Of a DNA stretch of 64,000 nt, positions 54,489 to 63,471 are shown one piece after another. The notes under the pieces are model-generated. The model did no database searches, was not told the origin of the DNA, and worked only from the letters and a program-made list of their open reading frames with translations. Source of the DNA: Glaciecola siphonariae (lineage in GTDB: Bacteria; Pseudomonadota; Gammaproteobacteria; Enterobacterales; Alteromonadaceae); the NCBI RefSeq assembly GCF_042652645.1, contig NZ_JBHSGU010000002.1:496001-560000 (forward strand), given 5' to 3'. How positions within the stretch are numbered: position 1 is the first letter of the stretch; each line of letters opens with the position of its first letter. Made by a program: the position numbers and the translations under genes.

Positions 54489-56288
54489 TTAGTCAGCATC
54501 AAATTGATTGGTTAGCCACAGAGTTTGATAAGGCTGCAGGGTATGTTCAAGTTCTTCTGCATCTATTTGGTTTTGAGAAATTAAGTCTGTCCACTGCTCA
54601 GTTCCAATTAGATTAATGTCTGATAGATGCAAAGTTTGTGGCTCATCGGTAATGTTGGATATACAAAATATGCTCTGCTTTCTATCAATGCTTTGTCGCC
54701 AATAACCAAATAGTTCGTTTCTTAACTGCAGTGTGAACTGTGTTGCATTCGGGTGAAACGCACGCTGCGCTTTACGAATGTGCAACAGTTGCGTGATTTG
54801 CGTCAACACTTGATGATGCAAAGAATGTACGTCATCGAGCTCTTTTATTAAGGCCGTATCAATCCAGCGGTGACGGTTTATTGAACGGTTTTGTCCGGTA
54901 TGAACAACCCGTTCCTCGTCGTTAGTTGTACCAATGAGTGAATGAATATAAATGCCCGGAACGCCTTCAAGGCCAAACATGATGGCGTGTGCACAAATAA
55001 AGCGCTCAATCTGCCATTGGTCTTCACCTTTTAACGTGCCTTTTAATGCATCAATTAGCGCGATATTCAACTCGTAAGGCTTTTGTTTTCCGTTGTCGCC
55101 TGTACGCCAGCCAACGCGCCCTCCAAATTTAAGAATGCAGTTAACCAAGTCATTAATTTCAGTATCGCTCAGTAAACCTTCGGCAGGGCGCAAACCGATG
55201 CCGTCATGAGAGGCGATGAAATTAAAATAGAATGTGCCGTTTTGTGCTGGCGGCATGCTCATCAGCCAGTTTTTTAAATATTGGCTTGAGCCACTTAGCA
55301 AGGTATTCACCAACAACGGCGGCAGCGAAAAATTATAAATGGCGTGCGCTTCATTGGCATTGCCAAAGTAGGTGAGGTTCTCTCTATTGGGTATGTTGGT
55401 TTCAGTAATAATTAATGCGTTTGGGTCTGCATGCTCAATGAGGGTGCGCAGTAGTCTAACCACCTCGTGTGTTTGTGGTAAGTTAATGCAGCTAGTGCCG
55501 GGAATTTTCCATAAAAATGCGATGGCATCTAGGCGGAAGATACGTGTACCTTTATCCAAATAAAGCCGAATAATATTAGCAAACGCGATGAGTACTTCAG
55601 GGTTTCTGAAATCAAAGTCGACTTGGTCATGAGAGAAGGTACACCAAACTTCTTTGACGCCGGTCGCCGTTGTGGTTTCTCTCAATAAAGGTGACGTTCG
55701 CGGCCTTACCACCTCAGATATGTCATCGGTTAATTCGGCAGTGAAGAAAAAGTCTTTGCCAGGCGATTTTTGCTCAACAAATTGCATAAACCATGCACTA
55801 CGGGCAGAGCAGTGATTAATAACCAAGTCGACCATTAAGCCGAAATCTTCAGATATCGCCTCAATATCGTCCCACGTTCCTAAGGCCTCATTTACAGTTG
55901 AATAGTCAATGACCGAAAAGCCATCATCAGAACTGTAGGGGAAGAAGGGCAAAATATGCACATGATTGATGGTATGAGAACAATAGCGCTTAAGAAAGCC
56001 GTGCAGAGTCTGTAACGGCGCAGGAACAGAGTCATCGCTACCATGCGCGGCCTGCTGGTAGATGCTATCGCCGTAAGTAATGAGAATAACATCTTGCTCT
56101 GACCATAGATTTGTATGGGGGCACGGCGCTGTAATATTACAGTCATCTCCCTCAGTATCGGCCAAGCCCATTGACGCCATTAAACGCTCTGCGATTGTGG
56201 GCAGTGGGTCATCTAGGCTTACGTCAGCATAGATAAAGGCAAGCTGGTGAATTAACCGGTCTTTGAGAAGGCTTGCTACATCGCTCAT
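54489..56288 (-). CDS. Glucosylglycerate phosphorylase (GH13_18, sucrose-phosphorylase-like)
   Basis: About 599 aa from ATG 56288 (MSDVASLLK), behind AAAGGA in the end of the upstream gene; a longer frame from 56330 runs into that gene. GH13 catalytic residues are D254 (RIFRLDAIAF), E296 (IITETNIPN) and D362 (ASHDGIGLRP). DFFFTAELTDDISEVVRPRTSP is typical of subfamily GH13_18. Phosphorolysis of glucosylglycerate gives glucose-1-phosphate and glycerate. The substrate is inferred from the synthase, phosphatase and glycerate kinase in the same operon; sucrose phosphorylase is the alternative. Confidence 0.82.
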   Translation of the reverse strand: MSDVASLLKDRLIHQLAFIYADVSLDDPLPTIAERLMASMGLADTEGDDCNITAPCPHTNLWSEQDVILITYGDSIYQQAAHGSDDSVPAPLQTLHGFLKRYCSHTINHVHILPFFPYSSDDGFSVIDYSTVNEALGTWDDIEAISEDFGLMVDLVINHCSARSAWFMQFVEQKSPGKDFFFTAELTDDISEVVRPRTSPLLRETTTATGVKEVWCTFSHDQVDFDFRNPEVLIAFANIIRLYLDKGTRIFRLDAIAFLWKIPGTSCINLPQTHEVVRLLRTLIEHADPNALIITETNIPNRENLTYFGNANEAHAIYNFSLPPLLVNTLLSGSSQYLKNWLMSMPPAQNGTFYFNFIASHDGIGLRPAEGLLSDTEINDLVNCILKFGGRVGWRTGDNGKQKPYELNIALIDALKGTLKGEDQWQIERFICAHAIMFGLEGVPGIYIHSLIGTTNDEERVVHTGQNRSINRHRWIDTALIKELDDVHSLHHQVLTQITQLLHIRKAQRAFHPNATQFTLQLRNELFGYWRQSIDRKQSIFCISNITDEPQTLHLSDINLIGTEQWTDLISQNQIDAEELEHTLQPYQTLWLTNQFDAD

Positions 56289-56289
56289 T

Positions 56290-57516
56290 TTATTTTCCTT
56301 TAAATTCCTCAAAATCGGCTTCAACCGCATTTTTCAAGCACTCAAGCACATCTGGCTTGGCACTCGCTACGCGGTTCCAACTTGGGATAAACGGTGTTTC
56401 CATTGGGTTGTCTAGAAAGCTGCTGCCCGCTTTCATGATGTTCTGCGCAAACAGTTCAACTGCGCGTTCTTCTGAATCAATGTCTAATTTAAGTCCGTTC
56501 ATCACGGCGTCGTTGTGATACGTTTCAATAAAATCGAGCGCGATGCGGAAGTAGGTAGCTTTAATCGTTCTAAAGGTTTCAGTATTGAACACCGTACCTT
56601 GGGTCGCTAGTTTGCGAAATAGTGCTTTGGTGATATCAATCGACATTTTCGACAAACCACCTTGATCATTGTTTAACGATAAGTCTTGATGTTTATGATC
56701 GTAGTTATGCGCGATATCGGCCTGACACAAACGGTTATGTGAATAGTTTCTGTGCATTTCAGACAAAACCCCAATTTCGAGGCCCCAATCACTAGGAATG
56801 CGGATGTCGTTGAGCACATCCCGTCTGAATGAAAACTCGCCCGCTAATGGATACCGAAAGCTATCCATATATTCTAAATAATCGTTGTGGCCCACAGCAT
56901 GCTTTAGCGCTCGTAAAAGCGGTGTAACTAGCAAGCGCGATACTCGGCCGTTAATTTTTCCATCCGCTACTCGCGCATAAAAGCCTTTGCAAAACTCGTA
57001 ATTAAACTGAGGATTTGCTACCGGATATATCAACCTTGCGAGCAATGAGCGTTCGTAGGTGAGTATGTCGCAATCGTGCAATGCAACGCTCTCTACACGG
57101 TTTGAGGCTAATACATAGCCCATGCAATACCACACGTTTCGACCTTTACCCATTTCTTTTGGAGCAAGTCCTAGCGCTTGCAATTCTTCATCTAGCGCTT
57201 TTAATCTAGGGCCATCGTTCCATAAAATACGATGACGCTGAGGTAGGCGGTCAAAAAATGAAAGGGCATGCTTAAACTCGTCCTGATTTGCTCTGTCGAG
57301 TCCGATGACAATTTCGCTTAAGTAAGGCACCTTTGCGATATGGTCTATGATATCTGGCAGTGCTTTTCCCTCGAGTTCTGAAAACAAAGAAGGGAGAATT
57401 AAACCCATGGGGCGGCGGTCGGAAAAACTGCGAAGCTCTGACTCTAAATCATCAATGTCTCGTGATTCTAAGTTGTGAAGAGTCGTAATGATGCCATTTT
57501 GATAAAAATCAGCCAT
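56290..57516 (-). CDS. gpgS: Glucosyl-3-phosphoglycerate synthase (GT81 type)
   Basis: The 408-aa glycosyltransferase has NDGPRLKAL near residue 100, the metal motif HDCD (147-150), the GEFSFRRDVL and WGLEIGVLSEM blocks and GGLSKMSIDI, as in GpgS-type enzymes. It transfers glucose from an NDP-glucose to 3-phosphoglycerate. Its start overlaps the phosphatase gene by 8 bp and its stop is separated by one base from the phosphorylase ATG, so expression is tightly linked. NDP-sugar preference cannot be read from the sequence. Confidence 0.85.
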   Translation of the reverse strand: MADFYQNGIITTLHNLESRDIDDLESELRSFSDRRPMGLILPSLFSELEGKALPDIIDHIAKVPYLSEIVIGLDRANQDEFKHALSFFDRLPQRHRILWNDGPRLKALDEELQALGLAPKEMGKGRNVWYCMGYVLASNRVESVALHDCDILTYERSLLARLIYPVANPQFNYEFCKGFYARVADGKINGRVSRLLVTPLLRALKHAVGHNDYLEYMDSFRYPLAGEFSFRRDVLNDIRIPSDWGLEIGVLSEMHRNYSHNRLCQADIAHNYDHKHQDLSLNNDQGGLSKMSIDITKALFRKLATQGTVFNTETFRTIKATYFRIALDFIETYHNDAVMNGLKLDIDSEERAVELFAQNIMKAGSSFLDNPMETPFIPSWNRVASAKPDVLECLKNAVEADFEEFKGK

Positions 57517-58396
57517 GTCCGTGTCCTGTATTTGTATTGTTGTTTTTTAATTCGGGAATGATATTTTCGATACTTTCACGCCAACCGCTCGGTCCGTATT
57601 GTGTGCTAGTGTAAACGCCGTCTTGCCGAGTAAGCGGGGGAGGCGGATTAACCGGAGATTTGATACGCACGGCAATGGTGGCAGCCTCTAGCATGGCAAT
57701 ATCGTTATTGCCGTCTCCGAGCGCGATAGTGCTGAGCTTAGTCGTGAGACCTTTGTTTACTCGCTGGCGGGCATACTCTTTGCTGAGCCAAGTGAGTGCT
57801 TTGCCTTTATTTGAATCTCCACAAATGTGAATGAAACGACCGCCCACCAAGGGAAATGCGCCAAGTTTTCGCGCCTCTTCAATAAATAGAGTCTTATTGG
57901 CATCTGTGCCAGTCCACAAAACTGGCTCACCATACAAACGCTTAGCCGCTGCGGCCGCATCGGTATTACTCAAACCGGTAACCTCGCTGATGCGCTCAAG
58001 ACTCATATTAGAAAAGCCTTCAAATTGACCGGCAAAGCGCTCTTTTAGTTTTGCCACAATACCTAACCAGTGACTTCGCTTAGATGCAAAGGTTTTTACC
58101 CAATAACCGTCTTGCCATATGGCTTCTTTAGGTTTAGCCGCAAATGCATTTTTGGGCATGTAAATAGCGGCACCATTTTCAATAATAAAGGGAGTAGCAA
58201 GGCCTAATTCCTTATGAATAACTTTTACCTCAGCGGCCGTTTTACTGGTGTTAAGAATAACCGGCACATTCATCTTTGCGAGCGTTTGCAAGGTGCTAAG
58301 TGCAGCCTCATAAGAATAAGAATGATGATCCAATAAAGTACCGTCTAAATCGCTAAAAATAAGCGCAGAAGAGGCGTCTTGAATTAATAGCGACAT
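57509..58396 (-). CDS. gpgP: HAD-IIB phosphatase (mannosyl/glucosyl-3-phosphoglycerate phosphatase)
   Basis: The 295-aa protein has the HAD nucleophile loop SDLDGTLLD (D16, D18), NTSKTAAEV, ENGAAIY and GDGNNDIAML. It belongs to the mannosyl-3-phosphoglycerate phosphatase group, also used for glucosyl-3-phosphoglycerate. Its position directly before gpgS supports the glucosyl role here. It overlaps the kinase gene by 13 bp and gpgS by 8 bp. Confidence 0.86.
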   Translation of the reverse strand: MSLLIQDASSALIFSDLDGTLLDHHSYSYEAALSTLQTLAKMNVPVILNTSKTAAEVKVIHKELGLATPFIIENGAAIYMPKNAFAAKPKEAIWQDGYWVKTFASKRSHWLGIVAKLKERFAGQFEGFSNMSLERISEVTGLSNTDAAAAAKRLYGEPVLWTGTDANKTLFIEEARKLGAFPLVGGRFIHICGDSNKGKALTWLSKEYARQRVNKGLTTKLSTIALGDGNNDIAMLEAATIAVRIKSPVNPPPPLTRQDGVYTSTQYGPSGWRESIENIIPELKNNNTNTGHGHG

Positions 58397-59280
58397 GAAA
58401 CAATACTGCGTTGTGTGTTCAGTTCAAATACTTCGTTACAGCGTTTGGGTAATTCATATAAACCAAATTCGGTGATACGTTGATAGTGCTGAATAAAGTT
58501 AGCGATATCTGCGGGCGACATTCCGCCGGCGCTATTTCCGTTGTCAATATTTCTCTGCTGCATTTTACGCTCTTGCTCCAATCTCCATTGATAAATTTGC
58601 TCGAAAGAGGGGGCTTTCAACATGATTAAGTAGTTAAGCTTTTCAAATACGCCTTGGTAGTCTTCTTTTAAAGCATTATTGACATAATTTCGCCATATAT
58701 GTGCGCTGTCGTGAGTTGATTCCAATGCGTTTGCGTCTACTGCCAATTGCTCAGGCGACTGCGGCGCAGCGCCAACGCACCAACCTTCCAATATGATAAT
58801 ATCAACCGAGTGAGTTATTTTATCCCAAGTGGCTTCGTTGGCTCTATCGTCAGAGGCTTTATCAAATTTTGGAATAGCGCAAGGCTGCGCTTGCAATAAT
58901 GCGTGCAAGGTTTGTTGCATGAGCGCAAGGTCATGGGTGCCAGGAACACCTCGTGTTTGCAGCAAAGGGTGAATAGTCTTGGCCAGATGTGTTCGCTGGC
59001 TTTTTGTAAGATAAAAATCATCCAGTGACATGCTCACGGCGTTCATTTTATGAACTTGCCTAAATAAAGTGACCAATAATGCGGAAAGCGTACTTTTGCC
59101 ACTTCCCTGCGCACCATTAATGCCCACAAACAAGGGAAGTCTTGCACCTTCTTGGTGCGAATTGTGCAAATCGCACAAGCGCGCTAACAGAGGAAGGTAC
59201 CATTTCTTAGCTTCATGAATAAAGCTTACGGGCAGGCGCTCGTCCTCGATAAAGCGATTTAAGCAGTCGTTGATTATCAA
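58384..59280 (-). CDS. D-glycerate 3-kinase (GLYK type)
   Basis: The 298-aa P-loop kinase has GAQGSGKST (56-64), SMSLDDFYLT and VDIIILEGWCVG, in the order of plant-type D-glycerate 3-kinase and related uridine-kinase-like proteins. It turns glycerate released by the phosphorylase back into 3-phosphoglycerate, the acceptor for GpgS. It is the first gene of the four-gene minus-strand operon; the promoter must lie in the 270-bp gap to cmoB. Confidence 0.83.
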   Translation of the reverse strand: MIINDCLNRFIEDERLPVSFIHEAKKWYLPLLARLCDLHNSHQEGARLPLFVGINGAQGSGKSTLSALLVTLFRQVHKMNAVSMSLDDFYLTKSQRTHLAKTIHPLLQTRGVPGTHDLALMQQTLHALLQAQPCAIPKFDKASDDRANEATWDKITHSVDIIILEGWCVGAAPQSPEQLAVDANALESTHDSAHIWRNYVNNALKEDYQGVFEKLNYLIMLKAPSFEQIYQWRLEQERKMQQRNIDNGNSAGGMSPADIANFIQHYQRITEFGLYELPKRCNEVFELNTQRSIVSCRY

Positions 59281-59430
59281 GCTAGTGCCTTAGACGCGCT
59301 ATGGCCTGCATAACGCGGTATAGATGAAGGTTTTTCAAATAAACGTGGGGGAAAAAAATAGAGTTCGCTAGTGCTTTGCATCGTTTATAGTCTCCAAAAC
59401 TCAACATCATAGTTATGTTTAAAACAACAT

Positions 59431-59467
59431 AAAAAAAGCAGGTGCTTTATGCTTATTATGCATAATA
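59431..59467 (-). terminator. cmoAB terminator-like hairpin and a 14-bp palindrome
   Basis: On the minus strand AAAGC-ACCT-GCTTT followed by T lies between 59431 and 59449, about 100 bp beyond cmoB. Next to it, TATTATGCATAATA (59454-59467) is a perfect palindrome that could be an operator for the glycerate-kinase operon, which starts at 59280. A 32-codon plus-strand ORF (59449-59547) also lies here but is weakly supported. Confidence 0.55.
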
Positions 59468-59550
59468 CAGTCTGGTGCCTAAGCATGTATTACACAATGC
59501 GTGCCAACGCAGATGCTGCTCATCAATACCCAATCGACTCGATGTAAGCC

Positions 59551-60549
59551 TTATTTGCTCGCAATGAAGGTAGCCCGTCGTGGTGCGCTATACCCTTCAA
59601 TGGTTTTGGTGGCGTCTTTAGGGTCTAGAAAATCTTGTAAAGAGTGATTCGTCATCCATTCGGTTGTGCGCTGCTCATCAATACTCGTAATGCAGTCATC
59701 AACCAGACGCACGTCTTTAAAGCCGACTTTGTTCAGCCAAAGGGTCAGGGCTGCACTGCTCGGGAGAAAATACACATTACGCATTTGCGCATAACGTCCA
59801 GACGGCATGAACACGGTATTTTCGTCGCCCTCAACAATAAGCGTTTCTAATACCAGTTGCCCATTTGCCTTCAACTGTTGTTTTAGCTGTTTCAAAAACT
59901 GCAGTGGGTCAGGGCGATGATATAGCACACCCATTGAAAATACGCTGTCAAACGCTTCGCATTGCGGCATTTGTTCAATGCCAACAGGCAAATAATGAAT
60001 ATTATTATTGGCTGCGTATTTTTTCATGCAATGAAATTGGTAAAAAAACAATATGGTAGGGTCTATGCCTATCACTTGGTGTGCGCCGTGCTCGTGCATT
60101 CTAAAAAGGTGGTAGCCGCTGCCACAGCCAACGTCTAGCACGCGAGCGCCTTGAAGACTGCGAATGTGCGGGGCAATGCGGTCCCATTTCCAATCCGAAC
60201 GCCACTCGGTGTCAATATCAACACCAAAGAAAGAAAAAGGGCCTTTTCGCCATGGCATGTATTGTTTTAATACATTAACGAGTGCTTGTTTCTTGCCGTC
60301 TGATAGTGGTGGTGAGCATTCAACTGACACCACATTTGATACATCAAGCTTGAAATCGTCGGGTTCTGGAAGCCCTTTCAGCTGTTTCTCCCACTTTTTA
60401 GCATCTGCGTGCAGCTGACTGGTATTGATAGCGTTAAGCAGGGGTAAAAGTTCGCTCAATGCAGCCTGCAGAGGCGTTCCCATGCAAGCAGTAAAAAAAT
60501 CTGTTTTCCATTGGTCAAACTGCGAAAAGCGAATATCAGCACGACTCAT
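59551..60549 (-). CDS. cmoB: tRNA U34 carboxymethyltransferase
   Basis: The 332-aa enzyme has WKWDRIAPHIRSLQGARVLDVGCGSGYHLFRM and FSMGVLYHRPDPLQFLKQL. It uses carboxy-S-adenosylmethionine made by CmoA to form cmo5U34 in tRNAs. It starts 2 bp after cmoA. Length is standard. Confidence 0.95.
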   Translation of the reverse strand: MSRADIRFSQFDQWKTDFFTACMGTPLQAALSELLPLLNAINTSQLHADAKKWEKQLKGLPEPDDFKLDVSNVVSVECSPPLSDGKKQALVNVLKQYMPWRKGPFSFFGVDIDTEWRSDWKWDRIAPHIRSLQGARVLDVGCGSGYHLFRMHEHGAHQVIGIDPTILFFYQFHCMKKYAANNNIHYLPVGIEQMPQCEAFDSVFSMGVLYHRPDPLQFLKQLKQQLKANGQLVLETLIVEGDENTVFMPSGRYAQMRNVYFLPSSAALTLWLNKVGFKDVRLVDDCITSIDEQRTTEWMTNHSLQDFLDPKDATKTIEGYSAPRRATFIASK

Positions 60550-60551
60550 AA

Positions 60552-61346
60552 TTATGACTCTGTTAATTGGGGGGCGTTGAGCAAATCGTTTGCGATATCC
60601 TGTTTGATAGCGATAAGCGACATGAAGTTAAAATGCTGAAACCAGACGCTTGGGTGCTCAAAGCCAGCCTGCTCAAGTCGCTGCTTATGTTGCTTGAGTG
60701 TATCTAATATCATGACGTTCTCGAGCGCTGTGCGCTTTTGGCTTATTTCTAGGTCTGAATAGCCATTTTCACGCTTGAATTCATGGTGCAGGTCAATTAA
60801 CAGACTGTCCATAGAATCACTCGAGGCGCTAATTTTCTCAGACAAGATAAGGGCACCTCCTGGCTCGAGTGACGCATAAATTTTATCGATAATGGCTTGG
60901 CGCAAACTCGGATTTATAAACTGAAGTGTGAAGTTAATGACCACAAGTGAGCAAGCCTGAAACTCAAGCGCGGTTATATCTGCATGCTGTACCTGAATGA
61001 ACGCATCATAATTGTAGGCGCCAACATGCTCTTTACATCGAGTTACCATGGCAGGAGAGTTGTCAATCGCTTCTATCGTCAACGCCTTCCCCACGTTGTA
61101 TTTTGCAATCGATAGGCTGACATTGCCTAAAGAACAACCAAGATCATAGACCCTCGATGATGTATCTGTAAAGCGACGCGAAACACGCCCAATACCGTCT
61201 ACAATCGTTGTGTAGCCTGGGACTGAGCGGTTTATCATGTCGGGGAAAACGTCAACAACCGACTGATTGAACTTAAATGGAAAAAGGTCTTGTTTACTCT
61301 CTTTAAACAGCCTGTCTACCTTGTTTTTCTCTGTTTTGTTGCTCAT
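60552..61346 (-). CDS. cmoA: Carboxy-S-adenosyl-L-methionine synthase
   Basis: The 264-aa protein has DVFPDMINRSVPGY, VYDLGCSLGNVSLS and NFTLQFINPSLRQAIIDKIY, the CmoA signature. It makes carboxy-SAM from SAM and prephenate. It is the first gene of cmoAB; its promoter lies in the gap shared with the divergent response-regulator gene. Confidence 0.95.
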   Translation of the reverse strand: MSNKTEKNKVDRLFKESKQDLFPFKFNQSVVDVFPDMINRSVPGYTTIVDGIGRVSRRFTDTSSRVYDLGCSLGNVSLSIAKYNVGKALTIEAIDNSPAMVTRCKEHVGAYNYDAFIQVQHADITALEFQACSLVVINFTLQFINPSLRQAIIDKIYASLEPGGALILSEKISASSDSMDSLLIDLHHEFKRENGYSDLEISQKRTALENVMILDTLKQHKQRLEQAGFEHPSVWFQHFNFMSLIAIKQDIANDLLNAPQLTES

Positions 61347-61440
61347 TTAATATACTTATGGTTAATAGTAATGCAGTGGTGAGTTGACGTATGATTTTAT
61401 AATATATCAGAGCTCTATTCTTAATCCATTAAGCGAACAC

Positions 61441-61467
61441 ATTGACGCTGCTTATCAATTCGTCAAT
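61441..61467. promoter_or_regulatory. 7-bp inverted repeat before the response regulator gene
   Basis: ATTGACG (61441-61447) and CGTCAAT (61461-61467) are inverted copies 13 bp apart, between divergent cmoA and the NarL-type regulator. This is a plausible operator, but short. Confidence 0.35.
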
Positions 61468-61538
61468 ACTGAACAACGATTGAAAGCTTAACGTTGATGG
61501 AAGTGAGCCATTATAGTGAAAAGGGATTAAATTTACAC

Positions 61539-62174
61539 ATGTTGAAGTTTTTAATTGCTGACGATCATCCTTTGTATCGCGAAGCACTAATAGCAGCTCT
61601 GAACACCGATTTTGAAAAAGTAAAATATTTTGAATCCGATTGTCTAAACACCACGTTAAGCACATTAAATAAACACCGGGCGATGTCGCTTGTACTGCTC
61701 GACCTAAACATGCCAGGGTGCGAAAACTTTTATGGTTTGCTCAGAGTAAGGCAACGATTTCCTGATATTCCGGTGGCAATCATTTCTGCGACCGAAACAC
61801 TAAGCGTGGTCTCGCAGTCGATGGAATTTGGCGCGACTGCCTACATCCCAAAAACAACGCCAACCTCTCAAATCATCGAGGCTGTTAAGGCAGTCATTAA
61901 AGGCGATACGTGGTTGCCAGCTGAGCTAAAGGATAGAGTTGCGGAAGTGCAGGGTGACATTTTAGATATTGCCGAGCAAGTGCGCCGTCTCACACCAAAG
62001 CAATTTCGCGTCTTACGCTTATTGCGAAAAGGTTTAATGAATAAGCAAATTGCATCTCAATTAAATGTTACTGAAGCCACGGTGAAGGCTCATATAAGTT
62101 CTATCTTTAAACAATTTAACGTAAGATCACGTACTCAAATACTCGTGAAAATTGAAAAACTACAGTTGGAATAA
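61539..62174 (+). CDS. NarL/FixJ-type response regulator (orphan)
   Basis: About 211 aa from ATG 61539 (MLKFLIADDHPLYREAL); two earlier in-frame starts (61494, 61497) would add non-conserved residues. The receiver domain has D8-D9, phospho-acceptor D55 (LLDLNMPG) and K105 (YIPKTT). A LuxR-type helix-turn-helix follows (150-200: LTPKQFRVLRLL...NKQIASQLNVTEATVKAHI). No histidine kinase lies nearby. The stop overlaps the adenosine deaminase start (TAATG), an unusual pairing. Confidence 0.9.
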   Translation: MLKFLIADDHPLYREALIAALNTDFEKVKYFESDCLNTTLSTLNKHRAMSLVLLDLNMPGCENFYGLLRVRQRFPDIPVAIISATETLSVVSQSMEFGATAYIPKTTPTSQIIEAVKAVIKGDTWLPAELKDRVAEVQGDILDIAEQVRRLTPKQFRVLRLLRKGLMNKQIASQLNVTEATVKAHISSIFKQFNVRSRTQILVKIEKLQLE

Positions 62175-63172
62175 TGACGCCGAACATATTGCCATTGATT
62201 GACCTGCATCGACATCTTGATGGCAATGTTCGTGTTTCAACCATCCTTTCCCTCGCCCAACAATATGATCTTCCCCTACCTGCGAATACCCAAGAAGCAC
62301 TAGAAAAGGCAGTATATATCCAAGACCGAACCAGCGATTTGATGGCCTTCTTGCAAAAGCTTGATTATGGTGTGTCGGTATTGGCCAGCTTAGATGCGTG
62401 TGAACGCATCGCTTTTGAAAACGTTGAGGACGCTTTTAAGGAAGGTTTGGCGTATGTTGAGCTTCGTTTTTCTCCGTACTATATGTCGCTTGCACACAAA
62501 CTGCCTCTATCTGAGGTGGTGGCTGCGGTAGTGCAGGGCACGGCCAGAGGGATGAGAGCGTATAAGGTGAAGGCCAAGTTGATTGGTATATTGAGCCGAA
62601 CTTATGGGCAAGATGCCTGTATGGAGGAACTTAAAGCGCTACTCGCTCACAAAGACGCGATAGCAGGGCTCGATTTAGCCGGTGATGAAGCAAATTTTCC
62701 TGCTGCCATGTTTGTTGAACATTTTAATAAGGCAAAAGCGAATACCGACTGGCAATTCACAATCCATGCGGGGGAGGCGTCTGATGCTCAAAGTGTATGG
62801 GATGCCATTAATCTGTTGAAGGCAACCCGCATCGGTCATGGCGTGCGCGCTATTTTTGATGAGTCGCTAATGCAGTATATGACCGAACATCGTATCGGCA
62901 TAGAAAGCTGTGTTACCTCAAATTATCAAACCGGTACATGGCTCGACATTGATAATCATCCAGTGAAACAGTTTTTAGCGCACGGTATTCCCGTATGTCT
63001 CAACACTGATGATCCCGGCGTATCAAATATTAAGCTTGCAGATGAATTCAAACTTGCGCGAGAACGTCTGAACTTAAGTGATAGTGAAATTGATACACTA
63101 AAAAGCAATGCGATTGATATCTCGTTTGCTTCGAATGATGAAAAGCAGACCTTGCGCGGGCTGTATTTATAA
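62174..63172 (+). CDS. add: Adenosine deaminase
   Basis: The 332-aa metal-dependent deaminase has DLHRHLDG (two zinc histidines), HAGE with the catalytic glutamate, RIGHG and NTDDPG, all as in adenosine deaminases. It converts adenosine and deoxyadenosine to inosine forms. It starts on the last base of the response-regulator stop codon, so the two are coupled. A bidirectional terminator follows 160 bp later. Confidence 0.92.
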   Translation: MTPNILPLIDLHRHLDGNVRVSTILSLAQQYDLPLPANTQEALEKAVYIQDRTSDLMAFLQKLDYGVSVLASLDACERIAFENVEDAFKEGLAYVELRFSPYYMSLAHKLPLSEVVAAVVQGTARGMRAYKVKAKLIGILSRTYGQDACMEELKALLAHKDAIAGLDLAGDEANFPAAMFVEHFNKAKANTDWQFTIHAGEASDAQSVWDAINLLKATRIGHGVRAIFDESLMQYMTEHRIGIESCVTSNYQTGTWLDIDNHPVKQFLAHGIPVCLNTDDPGVSNIKLADEFKLARERLNLSDSEIDTLKSNAIDISFASNDEKQTLRGLYL

Positions 63173-63291
63173 TGAAATTATGAGTCGCAGGCGAATTGCG
63201 TGGACTTCGGCAGCTATTTGTTTAGCCTTAGTTTGAAGCTCACCAGAAAGCGTTAATACGCAAACAACTTCACACAAAAATTAAAATCCCA

Positions 63292-63326
63292 GAATCAAGA
63301 ATCAAGAATCAAGAATCAAAAATCAA
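63292..63326. repeat. Five-unit heptamer repeat
   Basis: GAATCAA occurs four times without spacer (63292, 63299, 63306, 63313) and then AAATCAA (63320-63326). It lies in the gap between add and the fadE end, just before a terminator. It contains no ORF. Confidence 0.9.
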
Positions 63327-63331
63327 AAACA

Positions 63332-63366
63332 AAAAAGCCGAGTGTTAAATAACATCTCGGCTTTTT
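63332..63366. terminator. Bidirectional intrinsic terminator between add and fadE
   Basis: AAAAAGCCGAG (63332-63342) pairs with CTCGGCTTTTT (63356-63366); TGTT/AACA extends the stem inside. An A tract precedes and a T tract follows, so it can stop transcripts from both directions. Confidence 0.93.
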
Positions 63367-63471
63367 ACATTTAGCTAATGCGCTGCAGTGTCATCTAGTG
63401 GGCTCTGACGCGCTTAACCCTAGCTAAACCTTACTTTTATTAAAAGTAAACTAGGAGTGCCCAATCACGCA

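Noticed and set aside
59449..59547. A 32-codon plus-strand ORF before the cmoB end
   Set aside because: AGGTG is only 4 bases before its ATG and also lies in a minus-strand hairpin. The peptide has no recognisable feature, so it is mentioned but not annotated as a gene.
61429..61665. A minus-strand ORF across the response regulator start
   Set aside because: It is antisense to the conserved receiver domain and has no similarity I recognise.
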